This document shows positions 7,377 through 13,736 of a stretch of DNA of 33,898 bases, in pieces. Below the pieces are notes generated by a model, which saw nothing but the letters and a program-made list of their open reading frames with translations, did not search any database and had not been told where the DNA came from. The stretch is from Candidatus Merdiplasma excrementigallinarum. Lineage in GTDB: Bacteria; Bacillota; Clostridia; Lachnospirales; Lachnospiraceae. How positions within the stretch are numbered: the first letter of the stretch is position 1; each line of letters begins with the position of its first letter. Where the stretch lies: the NCBI GenBank assembly GCA_018713435.1, contig DVOS01000064.1, positions 1-33,898 of the forward strand, in the 5' to 3' direction. A program made the translations under genes and the position numbers.

Positions 7377-8081
7377 TCACGATTTTACAAACGCCTCAAA
7401 ACCGGCTGCCCGCAGTTTCTCTGCCAGCCTTTCCGCATTTTCTTTATTCCGGAAAGCGCCGGCCTGCACCAGATACCTTTCTTCTCCGGCTCCTTCCTCC
7501 TGTTCCTTCATGGCCGCCTCCACATCCCGGCGGAAATCATCCATGGTCTTTCCTATTTTTGACCACACATGCTCCGGATCCACATGGGCGGAGGAAACGC
7601 CCGTCAGACGCCCCTCGTTGTGGCTGTAGAGAGCGTACAGGCCATTGGGAAGCTTCGCGGTCGGCTGTATGCCGAACTGCAGGCACTTCTGTGCCGCAAA
7701 ATCCACCGCGTTCCGGTAGCCCCTGCGGATATCCTCCAGAAACTTTTCCTCATCCGTGACCTCGTACTCCGCTCCCCCGTTTTTGTACCGCATAAAATCA
7801 GATTCTGCGATTTCGAAAGTATAGGAATGCTGGTTGCCGTATCCGGCATCCGCCCAGGCCAGATTGTCGTCCGGCAGAAGTTCCAGCACCAGCCCGTCGG
7901 TCTCAGCGTCCACCACCGCATGGACGATCCCTCCCGGGTTATACTGATCCATGGAATCCCGCACTGCTTTCGCGCTGTTCTGGGCGGTCCCGATGGAATG
8001 GACCTGTATGGAATCCAGAGGGGCGCTCCGTTTCTCTCCGTACCGTTTGAAGTTTTTACAGTGGTCTTTTACAATATTCAT
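7377..8081 (-). CDS. Amidase_2/PGRP-type N-acetylmuramoyl-L-alanine amidase with short SPOR tail
   Basis: A 234-residue peptidoglycan amidase of the Amidase_2 (PGRP/T7 lysozyme-like) type, close to phage and sporulation lysins. Likely zinc-ligand regions are IQVHSIGTAQ near the N-terminus and SSAHVDPEHVW near residue 180, the latter typical of the family. Residues 201-234 (ERYLVQAGAF...AAGFEAFVKS) are the first half of a SPOR peptidoglycan-binding domain, about half the usual length. There is no signal peptide, so release would need lysis or a holin. This fits mother-cell lysis or a domesticated phage lysin. The start is supported by AAAAGGAG upstream. A Spo0A box overlaps the predicted -35 upstream. 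Confidence 0.88.
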   Translation of the reverse strand: MNIVKDHCKNFKRYGEKRSAPLDSIQVHSIGTAQNSAKAVRDSMDQYNPGGIVHAVVDAETDGLVLELLPDDNLAWADAGYGNQHSYTFEIAESDFMRYKNGGAEYEVTDEEKFLEDIRRGYRNAVDFAAQKCLQFGIQPTAKLPNGLYALYSHNEGRLTGVSSAHVDPEHVWSKIGKTMDDFRRDVEAAMKEQEEGAGEERYLVQAGAFRNKENAERLAEKLRAAGFEAFVKS

Positions 8082-8104
8082 ACCCTTCTCCTTTTTGTCC
8101 TCCT

Positions 8105-8133
8105 GCCATACCAGAATATGCAGGATTCGACAA
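8105..8133 (-). promoter_or_regulatory. Possible Spo0A-controlled promoter of the SPOR amidase
   Basis: On the minus strand TTTTTGTCGAA contains the 0A-box core TGTCGAA (8126-8132). A candidate -35, TTGTCG (8128-8133), overlaps it, followed by a 17-base spacer and TATGGC (8105-8110). A 0A box over the -35 is typical of Spo0A-activated sigma-A promoters, but the -10 is weak. Confidence 0.45.
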
Positions 8134-8168
8134 AAAGGTGCCGCTTATTATGCAGGACCTCCTGTCTG

Positions 8169-9020
8169 TCATGAAAAATCATGAATTTCACTGATATAGC
8201 CTTCCAGCTGGGCCAGAGTGCGGGGCACGGGAAGCGCGTCGCTTAAAATATGCTTCCGGCAGAGGCTGTCAAACAGCTCCATCACCGCCGGCTGTTCCAG
8301 ATTCGTCTCCCGGAGGACTTCCCGGTCGGAAAATACCTGAACCGGCGTTCCCTCCGCCAGCACCTTTCCTTCTTTAAACAGAAACACCTGATCCGCCCAC
8401 TCCAGGGCGAAATTCACGTCATGGGTGGACATCATCACCGTAATTCCCTGCTCTGTAAGCCGGTCGATAATCCGGTTTACAATGCGGGTATGTCTGGGAT
8501 CCAGGGCTGCCGCCGGCTCGTCAAAGATCATAATGTCCGGGTGCATAACCAGAATGTCCCCGATGGAAACCTGTTTTTTCTGGCCGCCGCTTAAAGCGTG
8601 GGTAGGCCTGTGGCGAAACGGGGTGATCTCCAGATCCCGGATCACCTTCTCTACCTCTTTTTGGGCTTCCTCCTCCGACACCCCCAGATTCAGGATACCA
8701 AAGGAAATTTCCTGGTAAACGCTGGCGGAAAACAGCTGGTTGTCCGGATCCTGAAAAACAATCCCCACCCGCTGGCGCAGTTTCAAAAGTCCCTTTTTGG
8801 AGTAATCATAGGGCTGTCCGTCCAGGTACAGCTGTCCTCTGACAGGTTTGTGGATGCCGTTGCAGCACAGGAAAAAAGTGGACTTTCCCGATCCGTTGGC
8901 CCCCATAAAAGCAATCTTTTTTCCCCGTTCAATTTCCAGGGACAGCCCGTTTAAAGAATGATTTTTCTCTCCCTCATAGGAAAAATACAGGTCGTCCGCT
9001 TTCAGTATCACATCTTTCAT
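8169..9020 (-). CDS. cbiO: Cobalt ECF/CbiMNQO transporter ATPase
   Basis: A 283-residue ABC ATPase of the energy-coupling-factor type. Walker A GANGSGKST spans residues 40-48. Other motifs are Q-loop IVFQDPDNQLF, signature LSGGQKKQ, Walker B IMIFDEPAAALD and switch His in STHDVNF. The QDPDNQ form of the Q-loop is characteristic of CbiO/EcfA proteins. The ATG follows the cbiQ stop with no gap, so the two are translationally coupled. As the last gene of cbiMNQO under a cobalamin riboswitch, it would energise cobalt uptake for B12 synthesis. Confidence 0.93.
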   Translation of the reverse strand: MKDVILKADDLYFSYEGEKNHSLNGLSLEIERGKKIAFMGANGSGKSTFFLCCNGIHKPVRGQLYLDGQPYDYSKKGLLKLRQRVGIVFQDPDNQLFSASVYQEISFGILNLGVSEEEAQKEVEKVIRDLEITPFRHRPTHALSGGQKKQVSIGDILVMHPDIMIFDEPAAALDPRHTRIVNRIIDRLTEQGITVMMSTHDVNFALEWADQVFLFKEGKVLAEGTPVQVFSDREVLRETNLEQPAVMELFDSLCRKHILSDALPVPRTLAQLEGYISEIHDFS

Positions 9021-9791
9021 TTACACTCTCTCCCAAATCACCAGTATATACAGAAGAATTTCCGCCGCTGCGATCAGAGCCATTTCTCTTTTCTTCGGCG
9101 GAAAAGTTTCATTCAGCACCCGAATCGTACCGTCGTAGCATCTGGATTCCATAGCGTCATACAGAGCCCCTGATTTTTTCATGGCCCGGACAAACAGAGC
9201 GGAAATCATAGCCCCGAAAGACTTCATGGAAGTTTTATAGTTCCGGTTTCCCAGCCTGGAATCCTGGGCCGTGCTGATGGCGGACGCAATGTCAAACAGC
9301 ACAAAGATATAGCGGTAAATCAGCAGCATCAGCTCCAGCACCAGCCTGGGGCAGTGAAGGCGGCGCAGCACATTCAGAATATCCGGCATGGGGGTGCTGA
9401 AAGAAAGAAAATAGAGGCAGGATACGCTGCCCATAGCCGTCAGCAGCAGCTCCAGGGCGTAGAACAGGGAGGCCCGGCTTCCTGTCAGATACAGCTTCCC
9501 CACCGGGACGGCAAACAGATCCAGCGGAACGGCTGAAACGTTTACCGCAATGGCCAGGGTACTTAAAAGCAGAAATACCAGGGGCACCAGCAGATAGCGC
9601 AGATAACGGGAAACAGGGATCCCCCCCTTCCATACGGTGAGAATCCCTGTCAAAATCAGTATCAGGCAGGAAATGGGAACAGAATGCCCTATCACGCAGG
9701 CTGCCAGCGTAAGCATCGCAAAAGCGAATTTCTCCCCTGCGTTCACATATCTTAATTTGGAATTATAGCACAGCCTGTCTATGGTAATCAT
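9021..9791 (-). CDS. cbiQ: Cobalt ECF transporter transmembrane subunit
   Basis: A 256-residue T-component. Several hydrophobic segments lie in the N-terminal half (FAMLTLAACVIGHSVPISCLILILTGIL, YLLVPLVFLLLSTLAIAVNV). A cytoplasmic region with the family's coupling motifs follows, with the Ala-Arg-Gly-like pattern seen here as SAISTAQDSRLGNRN and ALFVRAMKKSGALYDAMESRCYDG. These helices contact CbiO. Start at ATG 9791 with AGGA upstream. It directly abuts cbiO and follows cbiN by 30 bases. Together with CbiM/N it forms the cobalt importer. Confidence 0.92.
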   Translation of the reverse strand: MITIDRLCYNSKLRYVNAGEKFAFAMLTLAACVIGHSVPISCLILILTGILTVWKGGIPVSRYLRYLLVPLVFLLLSTLAIAVNVSAVPLDLFAVPVGKLYLTGSRASLFYALELLLTAMGSVSCLYFLSFSTPMPDILNVLRRLHCPRLVLELMLLIYRYIFVLFDIASAISTAQDSRLGNRNYKTSMKSFGAMISALFVRAMKKSGALYDAMESRCYDGTIRVLNETFPPKKREMALIAAAEILLYILVIWERV

Positions 9792-9821
9792 GCAAACATT
9801 TCCTGCCTTTCGGCCGTGGGG

Positions 9822-10124
9822 CTACTCGCCCCGGCCCTGTTTTTTCCGTTCTACGAACCGGCCCATAAAGAAGGCCAGAATTCCTACTCCGATGCCGGTC
9901 TGCACGCAGAACAGCATACTCTCCACTTCCCCGGGAAGTTCTCCCCCGATGATTTCCTCCAGAACGGGGGCTGCCCAGGCCTCATAGCCTGCGTCCACTT
10001 CCTCCACCACATTGCTGCCGGCGTCATCTGATCCTCCAAACTGGGCGTCCTTCAGCAGAAATAGAGGGATAAAGGCAATCAGAAGCACCGCGATAATCAG
10101 CGCGATCACAGTTCCTTTTTTCAT
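9822..10124 (-). CDS. cbiN: Cobalt transport accessory protein
   Basis: A 100-residue protein with two membrane helices, one at the N-terminus (IALIIAVLLIAFIPLFLL) and one near the C-terminus (TGIGVGILAFFMGRFV). An acidic external loop with GGSDD and AWAAPVLEEIIGGELPGEVESMLFCVQ lies between them. This is the usual CbiN architecture and size. CbiN works with CbiM in metal loading. AGGAGG lies 9 bases before the ATG, overlapping the end of cbiM. Position between cbiM and cbiQ confirms the call. Confidence 0.92.
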   Translation of the reverse strand: MKKGTVIALIIAVLLIAFIPLFLLKDAQFGGSDDAGSNVVEEVDAGYEAWAAPVLEEIIGGELPGEVESMLFCVQTGIGVGILAFFMGRFVERKKQGRGE

Positions 10125-10125
10125 A

Positions 10126-10872
10126 TCAGTGTTCCTCCTTTAAGAAGCCTGCCGCCCGCAGTTCCGGTTTCGCATAGGTCTCCAGCGCCGCCATAATCAG
10201 CACCGTAAGAATGCCCTCGATCACTGCCAGGGGGATCTGGGTGGGCGCAAACACCGCCAGGAACTTGGCAAAAGCGCCTCCCATCGTCGTATCCGCATTG
10301 TGGGCAATCGCCAGCTGGAAGGCGGTGATGCAGTAGGTAAACAGATCTCCCAGGGCAGCGGCCAGAAAGACGGCCAGCCGTCTGTTCACCCCGCCCTTCT
10401 GGCACAGCTTATAGATACCGAAGGAAACGAAGGGGCCGGCAATGGCCATGGAAAATGTGTTGGCTCCCAGCGTGGTCAGTCCCCCGTGGGCCAGAAGCAG
10501 CGCCTGGAACACAAGGACAATCAGCCCCAGAATGCTGACGGACGCCGGCCCGAAAAGGATCGCGCCCAGCCCGGTTCCGGTCATATGGGAACAGCTTCCG
10601 GTAACGGAAGGAATTTTCAGGGATGAAATCACAAAGATAAAGGCTCCTGCCATGGCAATCAGGGGCAAAACCCTGCGGTTTTCTGCCAGCGCCTTCTGAA
10701 TGGAACGAAGGCCCGCAAAAAGGAAGGGCAGACAGATCACACCCCAGGCGATACAGAACCCTGCCGGCAGGTAGCCCTCCATAATGTGCATGGCCTGGGC
10801 GGTGCCGGTCACTCCAAAGGTAAAGACCAGAACTGCCGCTGCCAGAATAAAAAGTTTCTGTTTTTTGGTCAT
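10126..10872 (-). CDS. cbiM: Cobalt transport S-component
   Basis: A 248-residue substrate-specific subunit of the cobalt importer. The mature protein begins with MHIMEGYLP, whose N-terminal Met-His region coordinates the metal in the CbiM/NikM family. Here it follows a 27-residue signal peptide ending TGTAQA, so cleavage must expose the metal-binding terminus. About six further membrane segments follow, with family motifs [27 protein letters not shown] and [25 protein letters not shown] precedes the ATG. It is the first gene of cbiMNQO, behind a cobalamin riboswitch, which argues for cobalt rather than nickel. Confidence 0.94.
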   Translation of the reverse strand: MTKKQKLFILAAAVLVFTFGVTGTAQAMHIMEGYLPAGFCIAWGVICLPFLFAGLRSIQKALAENRRVLPLIAMAGAFIFVISSLKIPSVTGSCSHMTGTGLGAILFGPASVSILGLIVLVFQALLLAHGGLTTLGANTFSMAIAGPFVSFGIYKLCQKGGVNRRLAVFLAAALGDLFTYCITAFQLAIAHNADTTMGGAFAKFLAVFAPTQIPLAVIEGILTVLIMAALETYAKPELRAAGFLKEEH

Positions 10873-10970
10873 ACGGTTGTTTCTCCTCTCGTAAAACTGT
10901 TTTCTGCTTCGCGGGAGCGCGCATCACGCAAAGCCTTTTATTCCACAGAGAATCCCTCTTCCTGTGAAAT

Positions 10971-10993
10971 AAAAAAACTGCCGATTACGGCAG
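10971..10993 (-). terminator. Intrinsic terminator between the cobalamin riboswitch and cbiM
   Basis: CTGCCG (10978-10983) and CGGCAG (10988-10993) form a 6-bp stem with a 4-base loop. Seven Ts follow on the minus strand (10971-10977). It is the likely off-switch of the riboswitch. The rest of 10873-11071 shows nothing else. Confidence 0.85.
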
Positions 10994-11071
10994 AATGCAA
11001 AAACAGCCCTTTCTCCAGGACTTACGTTTCTACACCTGATCATCCTCCGTAATCATGTGTAACATATCCGT

Positions 11072-11218
11072 ACAGGGCAGGTCTTCTGACTCAGGGCTCC
11101 TTGCGGCACTTTATCTTCCCGGTTTCCCAGTGATCTGTCAAAATGCAGCTCCTCCCATACAGCGGCGGGACCGTGTTTTTTACTTCCCTATTAATCCTTG
11201 CGGAACCTATGTACGTTC
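11072..11218 (-). promoter_or_regulatory. Cobalamin (AdoCbl) riboswitch
   Basis: Conserved minus-strand blocks occur in order: AATAGGGAA near the 5' end, CACTGGGAAACCGGGAAG in the middle (the B12-box region), and GAGTCAGAAGACCTGCC near the 3' end. It heads cbiMNQO, so B12 would repress cobalt uptake through the terminator at 10971-10993. Confidence 0.93.
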
Positions 11219-11225
11219 ATCCACT

Positions 11226-11254
11226 ATTTAATGCTATTTTTTGCCGTTTGTCAA
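11226..11254 (-). promoter_or_regulatory. Promoter of the cobalamin riboswitch / cbiMNQO
   Basis: Consensus TTGACA (11249-11254), 17-base spacer, TTAAAT (11226-11231). The start would fall just before the aptamer. Confidence 0.75.
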
Positions 11255-11305
11255 GACTTACTTAATTCCGGGGCGGTTTCTGTGCTTTAAAACAAAGTCC
11301 GATAT

Positions 11306-11340
11306 GAAAAACGGCGGCCTTGCTTTACGCAAAGCCGCCG
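11306..11340 (-). terminator. Terminator of the surface-protein operon
   Basis: A stem of about 12 base pairs (CGGCGGC core, 11312-11340, loop GTAAA) is followed by five Ts on the minus strand (11307-11311). It lies 16 bases after the stop of the sortase-anchored gene. Confidence 0.85.
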
Positions 11341-11355
11341 CAAAAAACCATTCTT

Positions 11356-12105
11356 TTATGCTTTCTTTTTTCGATATATGACAAGACAGCAGGCTGCCAG
11401 GAGCGCAGATCCCGCCATGGCTCCCATCCAGAGGCCAACCGGCGCATCATCCCCGGTCTTTGGGCTGCCCTGCCCGGATGTGCCGCCGGATCCGGAGGTA
11501 CCGCTGCCGGAACCGGAAGTCTCTCCGGCGCCGCCTGTCTCATCCTCCCCTTCTGTCTCATCCGGTTCTTCTGCTTCCGTCTGCTCTGCCAGAGCATAAT
11601 AGCTGTTATGGTCTGTAACAAAAGAAATCTGATCGCCGCTTACCGTGGCTTCCATCTTCTGTGTCTCGCCGCTTTCGCTAACGTAATACGCCGCTGGGTT
11701 CTCATAAGCCCCGTTCAGGCTGAAGGACAGGGTAAGGGGCTCTGTGACCTCATACCGGTTTCCTTCCTTATCCAGGAAATAGATGTCATAGGCCCGGATG
11801 TTTGTCCCGCTGCCCTCCAGGCACCGGACGATCCAGTCGTAAAGTTCTCCCTCCAGCGGTTCCACCATGAACAGCAGCCCCTCGATCTGATCGCCGCCCT
11901 GCACCGTGATTTCGGTTCCGTCCGGCAAGGCGGTCTGTGCCTGGCCACCGTCCACATCCGCCGCATATCCGGCAACAGATACGGTTAAGGTAAGCCGGCT
12001 GCTGGACGAAGTGCCCTCCTCCGCCGCAAAGACAGTCATGGGGAAGATCCGGAGCAAAAAGAGGAACAGCACAGCCAGTCCCGTGATTTTTCTTTTCTTC
12101 TTCAA
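11356..12105 (-). CDS. Sortase-anchored surface protein
   Basis: About 249 residues. The N-terminus is a signal peptide (MKKKRKITGLAVLFLFLL... ending TVFA). A beta-rich region follows (LTLTVSVAGYAADVDG, GDQIEGLLFMVEPLEG, YYVSESGETQKMEATVSGDQ). Next come an acidic stretch, a Gly/Ser-rich spacer, and a C-terminal sorting signal: SPKTGD, a hydrophobic helix, then YRKKKA. SPKTGD is an accepted LPXTG variant for Firmicute sortases. I take TTG 12105 (AGGTGG 8 bases upstream) because it starts the signal peptide cleanly; TTG 12129 adds eight residues and would overlap the previous gene. It is the last gene of the operon and the only one with a wall anchor. Confidence 0.8.
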   Translation of the reverse strand: MKKKRKITGLAVLFLFLLRIFPMTVFAAEEGTSSSSRLTLTVSVAGYAADVDGGQAQTALPDGTEITVQGGDQIEGLLFMVEPLEGELYDWIVRCLEGSGTNIRAYDIYFLDKEGNRYEVTEPLTLSFSLNGAYENPAAYYVSESGETQKMEATVSGDQISFVTDHNSYYALAEQTEAEEPDETEGEDETGGAGETSGSGSGTSGSGGTSGQGSPKTGDDAPVGLWMGAMAGSALLAACCLVIYRKKKA

Positions 12106-12121
12106 TCCTTTCACCACCTGT

Positions 12122-12637
12122 TTACTCAATATTCTGCAGTTCCGCCTTGAAGGTCAGGGCTGCCGCGTACTCTCCGGCCACCACTTTCGCCCATGTTTCA
12201 CTGGGGATATGTACCGTCAGGGGATAGGAAACAGGAGTTTCCACCCGTACTTCCTGCCAGTCCCATACTTCCTTTTCAAACTTGCTTTCCTTACACAGCA
12301 GTTCAAACCTAAAAGAATTTCCGGCATCTTTTACGTCTGTAAACGGCGTCTGCTCCACCGTCACCGATACCTGCTGTTTCGTCCCGATATCCCCGGTTAC
12401 AGTCAGGTCACCGATCTCTGTATCAACTTTTCCAAAGGGTATACTGGCTTCCCCGGTGGCCTGCATGGGGATCATCATAATATAATGCGCCTCCTGGCTG
12501 GTGGTCAGGTTCAGGGAGGACTGATGTGCCGGTGTATCGCCTGCCCCGGCTTCACTGGCAGAAACCGAAATCCCCCCTGTCAGGATCAGAGCCTCTGCCA
12601 GAGCTGCGGCGCCTGCCCGTTTCATTTCTTTTCTCAT
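12122..12637 (-). CDS. Small exported beta-rich protein, unknown family
   Basis: A 171-residue protein that I do not recognise. A signal peptide ends near VSASEAGA. The rest is predicted beta strand: HYIMMIPMQATGEASIPFG, LTVTGDIGTKQQVSVTVEQTPFTD, and a C-terminal PLTVHIPSETWAKVVAGEYAAALTFKAEL. The opening IP strand and the closing 'AGEY..ALTF' strand match the layout of its upstream neighbours (12703 and the C-terminus of 13737), so they look like paralogous beta-sandwich modules. There is no sorting signal or lipobox. AAGGAG is 9 bases before the ATG. It is followed closely by the anchored protein, which may retain it at the surface. Confidence 0.72.
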   Translation of the reverse strand: MRKEMKRAGAAALAEALILTGGISVSASEAGAGDTPAHQSSLNLTTSQEAHYIMMIPMQATGEASIPFGKVDTEIGDLTVTGDIGTKQQVSVTVEQTPFTDVKDAGNSFRFELLCKESKFEKEVWDWQEVRVETPVSYPLTVHIPSETWAKVVAGEYAAALTFKAELQNIE

Positions 12638-12702
12638 GTTCTGTCACTCCTTTTCTCCGGGACTGCCCCGGTATTTCCTGTTTCATTTTTTCGGAATGAT
12701 TA

Positions 12703-13185
12703 TTAGCTTACAATCGATGCCTGATACACAATCTGCCCGCTGTAGGTTCCCGCCGGAACTTCCCCCAGAGCGGAGAAGTACAAAGGCGCTGTCAGCAAAG
12801 CAGAATCCATGGTAAACTCCGCGATCACGGCATCGGAAGCGATCCCTTCCCCGCCTTCTGTCAGGCTGACGGTGGAACTGCAGGTATTAGCAGAATCCTT
12901 CACATCTGTCAGCGTTACCTTTCCATCGGTGATCCCTTCTGTCACTTTGATCTGTACCTTTTCCGTTGTCTCAATGTTCATGGCGGAAAGCCCTACACTG
13001 CCCGTTGCTCCTTCTGTTTCTGACAGAGTAACCGCCGCCGGGATGGTCAGCGTGAAGGTTGAGGCTTCCTCATATCCTACCTTGACACTATTTTCCTGCG
13101 GCGTTGTGTCCGCTGCGCTGACCGGCATCACCATTCCTGCCGCTAATACTGCCGTGATCATTCCTGCGATTATCTTTTTCTTCAT
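12703..13185 (-). CDS. Small exported beta-rich protein, unknown family
   Basis: About 160 residues. The signal peptide is MKKKIIAGMITAVLAAGMVMPVSAA. The mature protein opens with STFTLTIPAAVTLSE and continues through VQIKVTEGITDGKVTLTDVKDS to a final VPAGTYSGQIVYQASIV. This 'IP ... dGkVtLt ... AGtYsGqi' order is the same as in the last 120 residues of the 620-residue protein upstream, so I infer a shared beta-sandwich domain. The frame opens earlier at 13221, but that start has its AAGGG touching the ATG. The ATG at 13185 begins a normal signal peptide and has AGGAGG 11 bases upstream. Function is unknown; an extracellular structural subunit is the simplest idea. Confidence 0.75.
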   Translation of the reverse strand: MKKKIIAGMITAVLAAGMVMPVSAADTTPQENSVKVGYEEASTFTLTIPAAVTLSETEGATGSVGLSAMNIETTEKVQIKVTEGITDGKVTLTDVKDSANTCSSTVSLTEGGEGIASDAVIAEFTMDSALLTAPLYFSALGEVPAGTYSGQIVYQASIVS

Positions 13186-13224
13186 TTTACTTGTATCCTC
13201 CTGTTTCCGGGTTTCTTCCATCCC

Positions 13225-13719
13225 TTATTCCAAAACATGTAATGTCAGCTTTATTTCAGAGCCGTTTAACGGCGTCTGCGCCTCATCCATGGCGAAGCAC
13301 TCATACTTTAAAGCATACTCCCCTGCATCCAGGGCTTCCGTTAACGTCAGATCATAGATCGCCTTTCCCAGCGCTACCAGGTCGCTTTCCCACAGGACGG
13401 TTCCGTCCGCAAGGATCAGTGACATCTTAAAATAGCAGGTATTCTGCTCCGGGTTGTACAGGTTCACACTCTGCTCTGTCGTTCCCGCTTTCATGTTCAG
13501 CGCTTCAAACCCCGGAATATCTATGGTATCGGTATTCTTTTCCCCCTGGTACACTTCCCTGTCTCCGGTGTAGTCCTCCGCATTTTCATCCAGGTCTGCA
13601 GTGACTGGCGCATCCTCTTTGCCGAACCATTGATTCCAGTTCATACCTACAAACACGCCGCCCCCTACTAAGATCACAGCCAGCACGATTAACAGAATTG
13701 TTTTTGTTGTCTTATTCAT
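13225..13719 (-). CDS. Membrane-anchored extracellular protein, unknown family
   Basis: A 164-residue protein with one N-terminal membrane helix (ILLIVLAVILVGGGVFVGM) that is likely uncleaved, followed by a short acidic linker and an exterior domain. The exterior domain has DTIDIPGFEALNMKAGTTEQ, NLYNPEQNTCYFKMSLIL, a VLWESDLVALGKAIYDLTL strand pair, and a final AGEYALKYECFAMDE ... LTLHV. The two Cys residues could form a disulfide. The fold looks Ig-like, reminiscent in general style of accessory proteins that hold extracellular subunits, but I cannot assign a family. It lies between the LRR protein and the small beta-rich proteins with gaps of 17 and 39 bases, so it is cotranscribed. Confidence 0.75.
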   Translation of the reverse strand: MNKTTKTILLIVLAVILVGGGVFVGMNWNQWFGKEDAPVTADLDENAEDYTGDREVYQGEKNTDTIDIPGFEALNMKAGTTEQSVNLYNPEQNTCYFKMSLILADGTVLWESDLVALGKAIYDLTLTEALDAGEYALKYECFAMDEAQTPLNGSEIKLTLHVLE

Positions 13720-13736
13720 CCTGCACCTTCTTTCTG

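Noticed and set aside
7048..7380. 110-residue minus-strand open frame across the tRNA
   Set aside because: It runs through the tRNA and the structured RNA, lacks a ribosome site and has no protein features.
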